From the NCBI GenBank assembly GCA_030524455.1, contig JAUNGT010000006.1:16218-80217 (forward strand): DNA of 64,000 nucleotides. The letters run 5' to 3'. Positions within the stretch are counted from its first letter, which is position 1. Each line of letters starts with the position of its first letter. This document shows positions 8,180 through 16,476 of this stretch, piece after piece. A program made the translations under genes and the position numbers. The DNA comes from Eubacteriales bacterium. Its GTDB lineage: Bacteria > Bacillota > Clostridia > Lachnospirales > Lachnospiraceae. The notes under the pieces are model-generated. The model ran no database searches, was not told the DNA's origin, and saw only the letters and a list, made by a program, of their open reading frames with translations.

Positions 8180-9013
8180 GTGAAAGCTCAGTTAAAGAAA
8201 ATAAGCGGATACGGAATTTTTGCAAATATTGTGATGATCGCGCTTGCAATCCTGATGATCTTTCCATTATACTGGATCGTGACGGGTTCCTTTAAGGATG
8301 CGGCCGCCATCAACGCGGCGGTGCCCGAGTGGTTTCCGTCCAATCCGATCATTGACAACTATATCCGTCTGTTCCAGAAGCCCGCGCTGCGCTGGCTGTG
8401 GAATACGGTGTTTATGGCCGTGATGGCGATGGCGCTGACCTGTATCACGGCGGCCATGGCGGGATATGCGCTGGCGAAGAAACGGTTCATCGGTCAGGCG
8501 GCTATTTTCTCCCTGTTTGTGTGCGCGATGGCGCTGCCCAAGCAGGTCGTGCTGATTCCGCTGCTGAAGGAGATGGCGTTCCTCGGGCTGCACGATACGC
8601 TGTGGGCGGTCATTCTGCCTACCGTGGGCTGGCCCTTCGGCGTGTTTTTGATGAAGCAGTTCGCGGAAGGGATTCCCGGCGAGATGCTGGAGGCGGCGCG
8701 GATCGACGGGGCCGGAGAGGTCCGGACCTTTACGACGATCGTTATGCCTATGATTAAGCCGGGCATCGGCGCGCTGGCGATCTTCACCTTTATCAGCACA
8801 TGGAACGATTACTTCCTGCAGTTGATCATGCTGAATGCCAGCGAGGTGCTGACCATCTCTCTTGGCATCGCCAAGCTGCAGGCGGAGATGGCGACCGATT
8901 ACGGCCTGATTATGGCGGGCGCGGCGGTGGCGGCGGTCCCGATTGTCACCATTTTCCTGATGTTCCAGAAATACTTCACGCAGGGCATTACGCTGGGCGC
9001 GGTGAAGGGATAA
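8180..9013 (+). CDS. Sugar ABC transporter permease (UgpE/MalG type)
   Basis: Second inner-membrane permease, 277 aa, starting with GTG at 8180, 8 bases after AGGAGG (8166-8171); the GTG at 8171 overlaps the ribosome site and is rejected. The first helix is followed by YWIVTGSFKDAAAINAAVPEWFP, typical of MalG-type proteins, and the EAA loop reads EMLEAARIDGAGEVRTFTTIVMPMIKPG. It begins 12 bases after the first permease gene and ends just before nanA. Confidence 0.92.
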   Translation: MKAQLKKISGYGIFANIVMIALAILMIFPLYWIVTGSFKDAAAINAAVPEWFPSNPIIDNYIRLFQKPALRWLWNTVFMAVMAMALTCITAAMAGYALAKKRFIGQAAIFSLFVCAMALPKQVVLIPLLKEMAFLGLHDTLWAVILPTVGWPFGVFLMKQFAEGIPGEMLEAARIDGAGEVRTFTTIVMPMIKPGIGALAIFTFISTWNDYFLQLIMLNASEVLTISLGIAKLQAEMATDYGLIMAGAAVAAVPIVTIFLMFQKYFTQGITLGAVKG

Positions 9014-9032
9014 TGACAGGAGGCAAACGAAT

Positions 9033-9938
9033 ATGAATTTAAGCAAATATGCAGGTGTGTTCCCGGCGTTTTATGCGTGCTATGACGAGGCGGGAAATGT
9101 TTCTCCGGAGCGGGTGCAGGCGTTTACGAAATATCTGATCGGCAAGGGCGTGCAGGGCCTTTATGTGGGAGGCTCCTCCGGGGAGTGTATCTATCAGAGC
9201 GTGGAGGACCGGAAGCTGACCCTGGAAAATGTCGTGCAGGCGGCGGAGGGCCGGGCAGTGATTATCGCCCATGTGGCCTGCAACAATACAAAGGACAGCC
9301 GGGAGCTGGCGGCCCATGCGGAAAGCCTGGGCGTGGACGCGATCGCTTCCATCCCGCCCATTTATTTCCGGCTTCCGGAGCATGCCATCGCGCAGTATTG
9401 GAACGATATTTCCGCGGCGGCGCCAAACACCGACTTTATCATCTATAACATTCCGCAGCTGGCGGGCGTATCGCTGACGATCCCGCTGCTTCGGGAGATG
9501 AAGAAGAATCCCCGGGTCATCGGCGTGAAAAATTCTTCCATGCCCGTGCAGGATATCCAGATGTTTCGGGATGAGGAGGTGCTGGTCTTTAACGGCCCCG
9601 ACGAGCAGTTTGTGTCCGGCCTTGCGGCGGGCGCCGTGGGCGGCATCGGCGGCACCTACGCGGTTATGCCGGAGCTGTTTTTGCGGGCGAGGGCGCTTTT
9701 TATCGACGGGAGGATGGAGGAGGCCAGGCAGGTACAGAACGATATTTGCCGCATCATCTATAAGATGTGCTCCACGAGGGGCAACATGTACGCGACCATC
9801 AAGGAGATCCTCCGTCTGCAGGGCGGACCGGACATCGGAGGCGTGAGACGGCCGCTTGCCGGGCTTGCGGAGACAGATTATGAGATTGTGAAAGAGTGCG
9901 CCGGCATGATCGGCGCAGCCATTGCAAAGCACTGCTGA
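9033..9938 (+). CDS. nanA: N-acetylneuraminate lyase
   Basis: Class I aldolase that cleaves Neu5Ac to pyruvate and ManNAc. The 301-aa TIM barrel has the carboxylate-binding GGSSGE at 46-51, catalytic Tyr138 (IIYNIP) and Schiff-base Lys166 (VIGVKNSS), almost the same numbering as the E. coli enzyme (Tyr137, Lys165). The surrounding nanE, nanK and yhcH make lyase activity much more likely than dihydrodipicolinate synthase or another family member. The product feeds NanK. AGGAGG lies upstream of the ATG. Confidence 0.94.
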   Translation: MNLSKYAGVFPAFYACYDEAGNVSPERVQAFTKYLIGKGVQGLYVGGSSGECIYQSVEDRKLTLENVVQAAEGRAVIIAHVACNNTKDSRELAAHAESLGVDAIASIPPIYFRLPEHAIAQYWNDISAAAPNTDFIIYNIPQLAGVSLTIPLLREMKKNPRVIGVKNSSMPVQDIQMFRDEEVLVFNGPDEQFVSGLAAGAVGGIGGTYAVMPELFLRARALFIDGRMEEARQVQNDICRIIYKMCSTRGNMYATIKEILRLQGGPDIGGVRRPLAGLAETDYEIVKECAGMIGAAIAKHC

Positions 9939-9958
9939 GAGAGGAATTGAAGGGACAT

Positions 9959-10810
9959 ATGGTTTCCAGCTTTTTGAGTGACATTCAGTTATCCTATAAC
10001 CAGTTTACGAGAACCGAGAAAAAGATCGCCGACTATGTGATCAAGCACTGCGACAAGGTGGTGTTTATGTCCATCAGCGATCTGTCGGAGGCCTGCCGCG
10101 TGGCGGACGCCAGCGTCTATCGCTTTTGCCGCACCATGGGCGTCAAGGGCTATCAGGAGTTTAAGATGAAGCTTTCCCTCAGCCTTGCGTCGGAGGATGC
10201 CGGGAAGGCGGGGGAGACGAAGGACGTCCGGCGCTGGGGGCTGGAGTACATTCTCGACGAGGTACTGGAAAAAAACGTGAATGCCATGCGGGAAACGCGG
10301 AGGCTGGCCAATCACGAGACGATTGAGAAAACGGTCCGGATGATGGAGGAGGCGCAGCGCATTTACTTCTTCGGGATCGGGGACAGTCTGCTGATGGGGC
10401 AGCTTGCCGTGAACAAATTTCTGCGCATCACCAAAAAGGTGAGCTGTATTTCCGATCTCCATATGCAGGCGATGGTGGCCTCCATGGCGTCGGAGGAGGA
10501 TATGTTTATCTTTTTGTCCTATTCCGGCTCCACCAAGGATAACATTTCCGTGGCGCGGATCGCCCGGGAGTGCGGCGCGAAGATCGCGGTGATCAGCCGT
10601 TTTATGAAAACGCCGCTGACGGCCTACACGGACACGCTTCTTTTGTGCGGTTCGGACGAAGGCCCGCTGGAGGGCGGCTCCATGGGCGCCAGGGCCAGCC
10701 AGATGTTCATCATCGACGTGCTGTTCCATGAATATTACAGAAGAAACCATGAGGCCTCCAAGGAAAACAATCACCGGACCTCGGAGGCGGTCGTGGAACG
10801 GATCTACTGA
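9959..10810 (+). CDS. RpiR-family regulator of the sialic acid locus
   Basis: Transcription factor of 283 aa with an N-terminal HTH_6 domain (~1-77: FTRTEKKIADYVIKHCDKVVFMSISDLSEAC and ASVYRFCRTMGVKGYQEFK). A C-terminal SIS domain (~120-250: IYFFGIGDSLLMGQLAVNKF, FLSYSGSTKDN) would bind a phosphosugar, plausibly ManNAc-6-P or GlcNAc-6-P. Last gene of the rightward operon, so it probably controls both divergent nan operons. ATG 9959 is preceded by AAGGG only 4 bases away; an in-frame TTG at 9947 is an alternative. Confidence 0.9.
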   Translation: MVSSFLSDIQLSYNQFTRTEKKIADYVIKHCDKVVFMSISDLSEACRVADASVYRFCRTMGVKGYQEFKMKLSLSLASEDAGKAGETKDVRRWGLEYILDEVLEKNVNAMRETRRLANHETIEKTVRMMEEAQRIYFFGIGDSLLMGQLAVNKFLRITKKVSCISDLHMQAMVASMASEEDMFIFLSYSGSTKDNISVARIARECGAKIAVISRFMKTPLTAYTDTLLLCGSDEGPLEGGSMGARASQMFIIDVLFHEYYRRNHEASKENNHRTSEAVVERIY

Positions 10811-10830
10811 TAACGGAGTGCAGAAGGAGC

Positions 10831-10852
10831 GGGCGATACGTCCGCCCTTTTT
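10831..10852 (+). terminator. Probable terminator after rpiR
   Basis: GGGCG (10831-10835) pairs with CGCCC (10843-10847) and is followed by TTTTT. A short stem but a clear T-run, placed 20 bases after the stop and before the next promoter. Confidence 0.55.
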
Positions 10853-10862
10853 GCGTTTCCGG

Positions 10863-10890
10863 TTGATTTTGTCCCCGGATATAGTATAAT
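10863..10890 (+). promoter_or_regulatory. Promoter of the TerB/ATPase/helicase cassette
   Basis: -35 TTGATT (10863-10868), 16-base spacer, perfect -10 TATAAT (10885-10890). Transcription would begin about where the AGGAGGTGG ribosome site (10899) begins, giving a very short leader. The cassette is thus separate from the nan operon. Confidence 0.8.
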
Positions 10891-10911
10891 CTCCCTACAG
10901 GAGGTGGCGCT

Positions 10912-12912
10912 TTGGAACTGTCGGAGCTGACGGCCTACGCCGAAGAAAAATATCATATCCGGGAGCAGAGCAGGCAGGCGGATTTTCCGGGCTGCTCCGT
11001 TCTGACAGAGCCGGTCTCGGGAAAATGGGCAGCCCTTTTGATGCGTCAGTGGGATTCCGATACGGGATCGGAGCTGCAGCGGTGTGACATCAAGTGCGGG
11101 CGGCAGATTCTTTCGGAGCGGAGGGCGCCCTATCTGTCGCGGCCTTTTTTTATGAAGGGCGACAGCTGGGTGGGCGTCATTTTTGACCGGAGCACGGAGC
11201 CGGAGGTGGTGTTTGAGCTGTTTGACCGCGCCGTTTGCGCCTGCCGGGGAAACGGCGGGTACCGCTGCGGCGCTACCCTGGACAGCTGCGGCGATAGCCG
11301 GGACAGCCGCGGTTGTCCTGTCCAGGGGGCTGACATCGTGCTGGATACGCCGCCCGCAGCGCAGACCGTCGTCTGGCCGGAGACTGCGATTCCGGCTTTT
11401 GGCGCGCCGTTTTCGGTATCCGCCCCGGAGATGCCGGAGAAAATCCGGGAAATGCGGAGCCTGTATGAATACCATGCGGGTTCCTTCGAGGGAAAGTGGA
11501 GAAATTTTGTGCGGCAGGGCAAATTTATGGAGGCTTACGAGGACGATGCGCCCTGGGACGGGGAGTATCGGCGCTATTTCCCGACCTATCACGATTTGAA
11601 CCTTCCGCAGCTGAGAGGTTATTTCACCTGGCGCACCCGGCTTCGGAGAGGGGAATTTACGCCGGTTTCGGCCTCCCTGGCCTATCTGTATGTGTATGAG
11701 CTTTTAAACGGGATCGGGGTCGCTTCGCCGGAGGAGTGCCTCCGGAAAATGCAGGAATTTGAGGCGGGCTTTCTGGATGCCGGGATGGGGGATCCGGGAA
11801 TGCGCAAAAACCTGCGCCGCTGGATGCTGGAATATGCGGTACTGCACGATGTTTCTCCCGAGCTTGCCCGCCGCTGTGCCGATCCCGATGTCCTGCGAAG
11901 GGACGCTGCCCTGGCGGCGCTCAGAGCCCCGGAGAGCAGTTCGGATGTGGAGATTTTTTCGGCGCTTTTTGTTTTGGCGGGGAAAAATCCGGAGCAGTCG
12001 CCCGTCGTAAAGAGGGATGCAGAGAAGGGAAAGCGGCTTTTTGCGTCGGTGTGGCGCTGTGCCTGCCAAAGCCTTGCCGGGAACGGAAGGGATTTGTTTA
12101 CGGTCTGCTTTGGAAAACAGAAAAGCTTTGCCTGGCATCCGCTGGGCAATGCGGTCTATCGGGAGGAGAACCGGCATCCGGATACCGACTATGCCCTGGA
12201 TCCGTGCAGGCTTTTCCTTTGCCGCAGCGGCGTGTGGGAGGAAAGGCGCTACGACAGTCTGTACTTTGACAAAGACAGGCTCCGGACGCTTCTGCACGAG
12301 GCGGACCGCGTGCTGCGAAGGGCCCTGAAAACAGGCCATTATCTGAAGGAGCTCCCCGGAGGCGCGTGGGCGGCGGACTGCGCGCAGGAGGCTCTTTTGG
12401 CGGAGCGCAGGGCAGAGCAGGAGGCCGCAAGGCCGAAGATTGCGGTCGAGCTTTCCCGGCTGGAGAGGATCCGGCAGGAGGCGGGCGTCACACGGGACAG
12501 CCTGCTGGTTGCAGAGGAGCCGGAGATGGCCGGGGAGCTGCCGGAGGTAGCCGGGGAGGTGCAGGAGGCGGGGGAAATGAATGCGGAAAAGGCTTCGGCA
12601 GCGGAAGCTTTGCCGTCGGAAGTGCCGCCGCCAAAAGCTGCACCGGCGGAGGTGCCGGAAGGACCGGAAGGGCTGGATGAGACAGGACGGAGGCTTCTGC
12701 GGGAGCTTGCAGAACACCGGCCGGTGGAGGCTTATCTGAGGGCGAATCATCTGATGCCCTCCGTGGTTGCGGACGCCGTCAACGAGGCCCTGTTTGATGA
12801 GATCGGCGACAATGTTTTGGAATGCGACGGCGATAGAATTACCCTGGTGGAAGATTACCGGGAGGATATCCTGGATATCCTGCGGATGCTTGGAGGTTAC
12901 CGGAATGAATGA
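10912..12912 (+). CDS. TerB-N/TerB-C domain protein, first gene of ATPase-helicase cassette
   Basis: 666-aa soluble protein starting at TTG 10912, fixed by AGGAGG (10899-10904) 7 bases upstream. Residues 1-115 are an N-terminal module I do not recognise. Residues ~180-330 resemble TerB-N (LYEYHAGSFEGKWRNFVRQGKFMEAYEDDAPWDG and YLYVYELLNGIG), a domain named for its link to tellurite-resistance TerB. Residues ~520-590 are an Ala/Pro/Glu-rich linker, and the last ~75 resemble TerB-C (AYLRANHLMPSVVADAVNEALFDEIGDNVLE). No catalytic motif is visible, so it is probably a scaffold or sensor. The stop overlaps the ATPase start by 8 bp, so the proteins are probably made together. Domain calls are from memory of the families. 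Confidence 0.75.
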   Translation: MELSELTAYAEEKYHIREQSRQADFPGCSVLTEPVSGKWAALLMRQWDSDTGSELQRCDIKCGRQILSERRAPYLSRPFFMKGDSWVGVIFDRSTEPEVVFELFDRAVCACRGNGGYRCGATLDSCGDSRDSRGCPVQGADIVLDTPPAAQTVVWPETAIPAFGAPFSVSAPEMPEKIREMRSLYEYHAGSFEGKWRNFVRQGKFMEAYEDDAPWDGEYRRYFPTYHDLNLPQLRGYFTWRTRLRRGEFTPVSASLAYLYVYELLNGIGVASPEECLRKMQEFEAGFLDAGMGDPGMRKNLRRWMLEYAVLHDVSPELARRCADPDVLRRDAALAALRAPESSSDVEIFSALFVLAGKNPEQSPVVKRDAEKGKRLFASVWRCACQSLAGNGRDLFTVCFGKQKSFAWHPLGNAVYREENRHPDTDYALDPCRLFLCRSGVWEERRYDSLYFDKDRLRTLLHEADRVLRRALKTGHYLKELPGGAWAADCAQEALLAERRAEQEAARPKIAVELSRLERIRQEAGVTRDSLLVAEEPEMAGELPEVAGEVQEAGEMNAEKASAAEALPSEVPPPKAAPAEVPEGPEGLDETGRRLLRELAEHRPVEAYLRANHLMPSVVADAVNEALFDEIGDNVLECDGDRITLVEDYREDILDILRMLGGYRNE

Positions 12913-14236
12913 CAATCAGAAAAAACCCCCGAAACGGATCGGGCAGGCGGTCTTGAATTCCCTGAAGGGCGGGGTGGTTCCCCGGATCGGCCTGCCTTAT
13001 ATTACGGTGGGACGCAAAAATGAAATCGAAGCTCTGCTTCACGACGTGGACATTATCTCGGACGGAGGCGCGGCGTTCCGTTTTATCGTGGGCCGCTATG
13101 GCTCCGGCAAGAGCTTTCTGCTGCAGACAATCCGCAATTATGTGATGGACAGGGGCTTTATTGTGGCCGACGCGGATCTGTCGCCGGAACGGCGGCTGCA
13201 GGGGACCAGGGGGCAGGGGCTTGCCACCTACCGGGAGCTGATCGGCAATCTTTCCACGAAGACAAAGCCTGAGGGCGGCGCGCTGACGCTGGTGCTGGAC
13301 CGGTGGATCAGCGGCGTACAGGCCCGGGCCATGCAGGAGACGGGACTGACGCCCGAAGATGAGGGGCTGGCAAGGGCTGTCGATCAGAAGATCTACGCCG
13401 TCACGGCGGCGGTCAGCGAGCTGGTGCACGGCTTTGAGTTTGCGCGGCTTTTGTCCGTCTATTACCATGCCTATCTGGACGGCGACGATGTGCAGAAGGC
13501 GAAGGTGGTGCGCTGGTTCCGCGGCGAATACGCCCTGAAAAAGGAGGCGAAGGAGGAGCTTGGCGTCAATATCATCATCAGCGATGATGACTGGTACGAT
13601 TACCTGAAAATTTTCGCCGTGTTTTTCCGCATGGCCGGATACGCGGGGCTGATGATTTTTATCGACGAGCTGGTGAATCTTTACAAAATCCCCAACTCTG
13701 TCACCCGGCAGTACAATTATGAAAAGCTGCTGACCATGTACAATGACACCCTTCAGGGAAGGGCCCGCTATCTGGGCATCATCATGGGCGCCACGCCCCA
13801 GACGGTGGAGGACCGGCGTCGGGGCCTGTACAGCTATGAGGCGCTGCGCTCCCGTCTGTCGGAGGGGAAATTTTCCCGGGAGGGAGCCCGTGACCTGCTG
13901 GCGCCTGTCATCCGGCTGGAGCCGCTGACGCCCGAGGAGATGCTTGTCCTGTGCGAAAAGCTGGCGGCCATGCACGCGGATCTGTACGGCTATGAAGGGC
14001 GGCTGGGCACGGAGGAGCTGGCCCGGTTTATCGAGCTGGAATATTCCCGCGTCGGCGCGGATCAGAATATCACGCCCCGGGAAGTGATCCGGGACTTTAT
14101 CGAGCTTCTGGATCTGCTGTATCAGAACCCGGAGAGGACGATGGACGAGCTGCTTGGATCGGACGGCTTTTGCCATGCAAAATCCGGGGCCGTGTCCGAC
14201 CGGGCGGAGGAAGGCTATGTGGAGTTTACCCTATGA
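12905..14236 (+). CDS. BrxD-like P-loop ATPase (DUF2791 type)
   Basis: 443-aa ATP-binding protein of the BREX BrxD/DUF2791 type. Walker A is GRYGSGKS at 63-70; Walker B is LMIFIDEL at 249-256. The N-terminal VGRKNEIEALL and the later GATPQTVEDRRRGLYSYEALRSRL are characteristic. BrxD partners the BrxHI helicase in type 2 BREX, and here too the next gene is an Lhr-like helicase. ATG 12905 is chosen because GGAGG (12892-12896) lies 8 bases upstream and homologous sequence begins there. It overlaps the upstream gene by 8 bp and the helicase by 4 bp (ATGA). Likely an AAA-type loader or regulator for the helicase; this is inference. Confidence 0.85.
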   Translation: MNDNQKKPPKRIGQAVLNSLKGGVVPRIGLPYITVGRKNEIEALLHDVDIISDGGAAFRFIVGRYGSGKSFLLQTIRNYVMDRGFIVADADLSPERRLQGTRGQGLATYRELIGNLSTKTKPEGGALTLVLDRWISGVQARAMQETGLTPEDEGLARAVDQKIYAVTAAVSELVHGFEFARLLSVYYHAYLDGDDVQKAKVVRWFRGEYALKKEAKEELGVNIIISDDDWYDYLKIFAVFFRMAGYAGLMIFIDELVNLYKIPNSVTRQYNYEKLLTMYNDTLQGRARYLGIIMGATPQTVEDRRRGLYSYEALRSRLSEGKFSREGARDLLAPVIRLEPLTPEEMLVLCEKLAAMHADLYGYEGRLGTEELARFIELEYSRVGADQNITPREVIRDFIELLDLLYQNPERTMDELLGSDGFCHAKSGAVSDRAEEGYVEFTL

Positions 14237-16476
14237 ATGTCTTTGAGCGATATGCCCCCTTTATTCAGGATTATATTTACCGCTCCGGCTGGCAGGCGCT
14301 GCGGAGCGTGCAAAACGCCGCCGGGGAGGCCGTTTTTGGCACGGAGGACAACGTGCTGCTCACCGCCTCCACGGCCTCCGGCAAGACGGAGGCGGCCTTC
14401 TTTCCCGTTTTGACGCTGTTGGACGAGGAGCCCTCACAGAGCGTCGGGGTGCTGTATATCGCGCCCTTAAAGGCGCTCATCAACGATCAGTTCGGAAGGC
14501 TTGGCGAGCTGTGCAGGGAGGCCCAAATTCCCGTAACCCGCTGGCACGGCGATGTGCCGCAGTCGCAAAAGCGAAAGCTTCTGCGCAAGCCTGCCGGTAT
14601 TTTGCAGATCACGCCGGAATCCCTGGAGGCGATGCTGATCAACAAGCACATGGAGCTTCCGTCGCTTTTCGGGGATCTGCGGTTTATCATCATCGACGAG
14701 ATCCATTCGCTTCTGCGGGGGGACCGGGGGCTTCAGACCTTCTGCCTGATCGAGCGGCTGTGCAGGGCAGCGGGCTGCCATCCCAGAAGGATCGGCCTTT
14801 CCGCCACCATCGGCAATCCGGAGGCGGCGGGGCGCTTCCTGGCGGCGGGCAGCGGACGGCGGACGCTGATTCCGCGGTTTGACGGCGGCAGGGAGGTTTG
14901 GCGACTTTCCATGGAGCATTTTTTCAATACGGCGCCGCAGGCGGATGAGGACAAAAGGGAGGTTCCGGAAACGCCGATCCCGGAAGCTCCCACCGATACC
15001 GCGCCCAAAGCAGCGGATCCGGGCATCGGATATATTTTTGAGCACACCAGAGGGAAAAAATGTCTGATCTTTACCAATTCCCGGGAGGAGTGCGAGGCGC
15101 TCTGCCAGAGCCTGCGGCAGTATTGCGAGGCCAATCATGAGCCGGACCGTTTCCTCATTCACCACGGGAATCTTTCCGCCTCCTACCGGGAAAGCGCGGA
15201 GGAGGAGATGAAGGACGACGATTCCCTTTTGTCGGTCTGCGCCACCGCCACGCTGGAGCTTGGCATCGATATCGGCCGGCTGGAACGGGCCTTCCAGATT
15301 GACGCGCCCTTTACCGTGTCCGGCTTTCTGCAGCGGATGGGGCGCACGGGGCGCAGGGGCGATCCGTCGGAGATGTGGTTTGTCATGCGGGAGGATCACC
15401 CGGAGCCGAGAGCCATGCTGCCCGAAATGATTCCCTGGCGTCTGATCCAGGGGATCGCCCTGGTGCAGCTTTATATCGAGGAACGCTTTGTGGAGCCGCC
15501 GCGCACCGGACGGCTGCCCTACAGCCTGCTGTATCATCAGACGATGAGCACGCTGGCCTCCTGCGGGGAGATGACGCCCGCCGAGCTTGCCTCCCGGGTG
15601 CTCCCGCTGTCCTGCTTTCAGCGGATTTCACGGGAGGATTACCGGATCCTGCTTCGGCACCTGCTGGAAATGGATCATATCAGCCGCACGGAAAACGGCG
15701 GTCTGATTGTGGGGCTGACGGGGGAGAGGATTGTCAACAATTACAAATTTTATGCGGTGTTCCAGGAAAATATCGAGTATTCCGTGCGTTCCGGGCCGGA
15801 GGAGCTGGGGACCATCGTGAAGCCGCCGCCGGTGGGCGATAAGATCGCCATTGCCGGGCGCGTCTGGGTGGTGGAGGAGGTGGATCACAAAAAAAGAGAG
15901 GTATACTGTACGCTGGTCAAGGGGAATATCCCGGCTTATTTCGGAGATGTGGCGGGAGACATTCACACCCGCATCCTGGAGCGGATGCGGGGCGTTTTGG
16001 ACGAACAGGGCAGCTACCCTTATCTGATGCGGCACGGGGTGTGCCGGCTGCAGGAGGCCAGGGACACCTTCCGGAAGGCCGGGCTGCGGGACCGCCCCCT
16101 GGTGCATCTGGGCGGGAATATGTGGGCGCTGTTTCCGTGGCTTGGCAGCTACGCCTTTCTTGCGCTGGAGCGGTTTTTGAAAATCCGCTGCGCAAAGCGG
16201 CTGGGCCTGAAGGGAATGAATCCTTCCCGTCCCTATTATCTGCAGTTTACCATGAAGGCGGACGAGAAGGAGTTCTACCGGATTACGGCACAGGAGGCGG
16301 CGCAGGCGTTTGACCCGCAGGAGCTTCTGTATCCCCGGGAGGTTCCGGTGTTTGAAAAATACGACGAATATGTGCCGGAGGAGCTCATCCGGAAGGGCTT
16401 CGCCCTGGGCGTGCTCGATGTGGAGGGTGCAAGAGAACGGGTGCTTGGCTGGTCAGCGTTCAGCTGCACAGAATAA
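14233..16476 (+). CDS. Lhr/BrxHI-like DEAD/DEAH-box SF2 helicase
   Basis: 747-aa superfamily 2 helicase. Motifs in order: Q-like N-terminus (GWQALRSVQ), Walker A TASTASGKT (44-52), APLKALINDQ, TPESLEAML, motif II DEIH (155-158), motif III SAT (190-192), motif IV region LIFTNSREECE, motif V TATLELGIDIG, motif VI QRMGRTGRRG (367-376). The C-terminal ~350 residues form the Lhr-type extension including a winged-helix region. Last gene of the cassette. Its 3' end overlaps the convergent deoR-type gene by 17 bp with no terminator visible between them. Substrate (DNA or RNA) cannot be told from sequence. Confidence 0.9.
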   Translation: MNVFERYAPFIQDYIYRSGWQALRSVQNAAGEAVFGTEDNVLLTASTASGKTEAAFFPVLTLLDEEPSQSVGVLYIAPLKALINDQFGRLGELCREAQIPVTRWHGDVPQSQKRKLLRKPAGILQITPESLEAMLINKHMELPSLFGDLRFIIIDEIHSLLRGDRGLQTFCLIERLCRAAGCHPRRIGLSATIGNPEAAGRFLAAGSGRRTLIPRFDGGREVWRLSMEHFFNTAPQADEDKREVPETPIPEAPTDTAPKAADPGIGYIFEHTRGKKCLIFTNSREECEALCQSLRQYCEANHEPDRFLIHHGNLSASYRESAEEEMKDDDSLLSVCATATLELGIDIGRLERAFQIDAPFTVSGFLQRMGRTGRRGDPSEMWFVMREDHPEPRAMLPEMIPWRLIQGIALVQLYIEERFVEPPRTGRLPYSLLYHQTMSTLASCGEMTPAELASRVLPLSCFQRISREDYRILLRHLLEMDHISRTENGGLIVGLTGERIVNNYKFYAVFQENIEYSVRSGPEELGTIVKPPPVGDKIAIAGRVWVVEEVDHKKREVYCTLVKGNIPAYFGDVAGDIHTRILERMRGVLDEQGSYPYLMRHGVCRLQEARDTFRKAGLRDRPLVHLGGNMWALFPWLGSYAFLALERFLKIRCAKRLGLKGMNPSRPYYLQFTMKADEKEFYRITAQEAAQAFDPQELLYPREVPVFEKYDEYVPEELIRKGFALGVLDVEGARERVLGWSAFSCTE

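Noticed and set aside
9033..9938. Dihydrodipicolinate synthase (DapA)
   Set aside because: Same superfamily, but GGSSGE, the Tyr138/Lys166 numbering and the nan gene context favour NanA.
12839..14176. Long antisense open frame over the BrxD-like ATPase gene
   Set aside because: Same reason: a composition shadow of the real gene, with arginine/histidine-rich nonsense content.
10912..16476. A complete BREX or DISARM system
   Set aside because: The ATPase and helicase resemble BrxD and BrxHI, but no PglX-type methylase, PglZ phosphatase, BrxC or PglW gene exists in the window.
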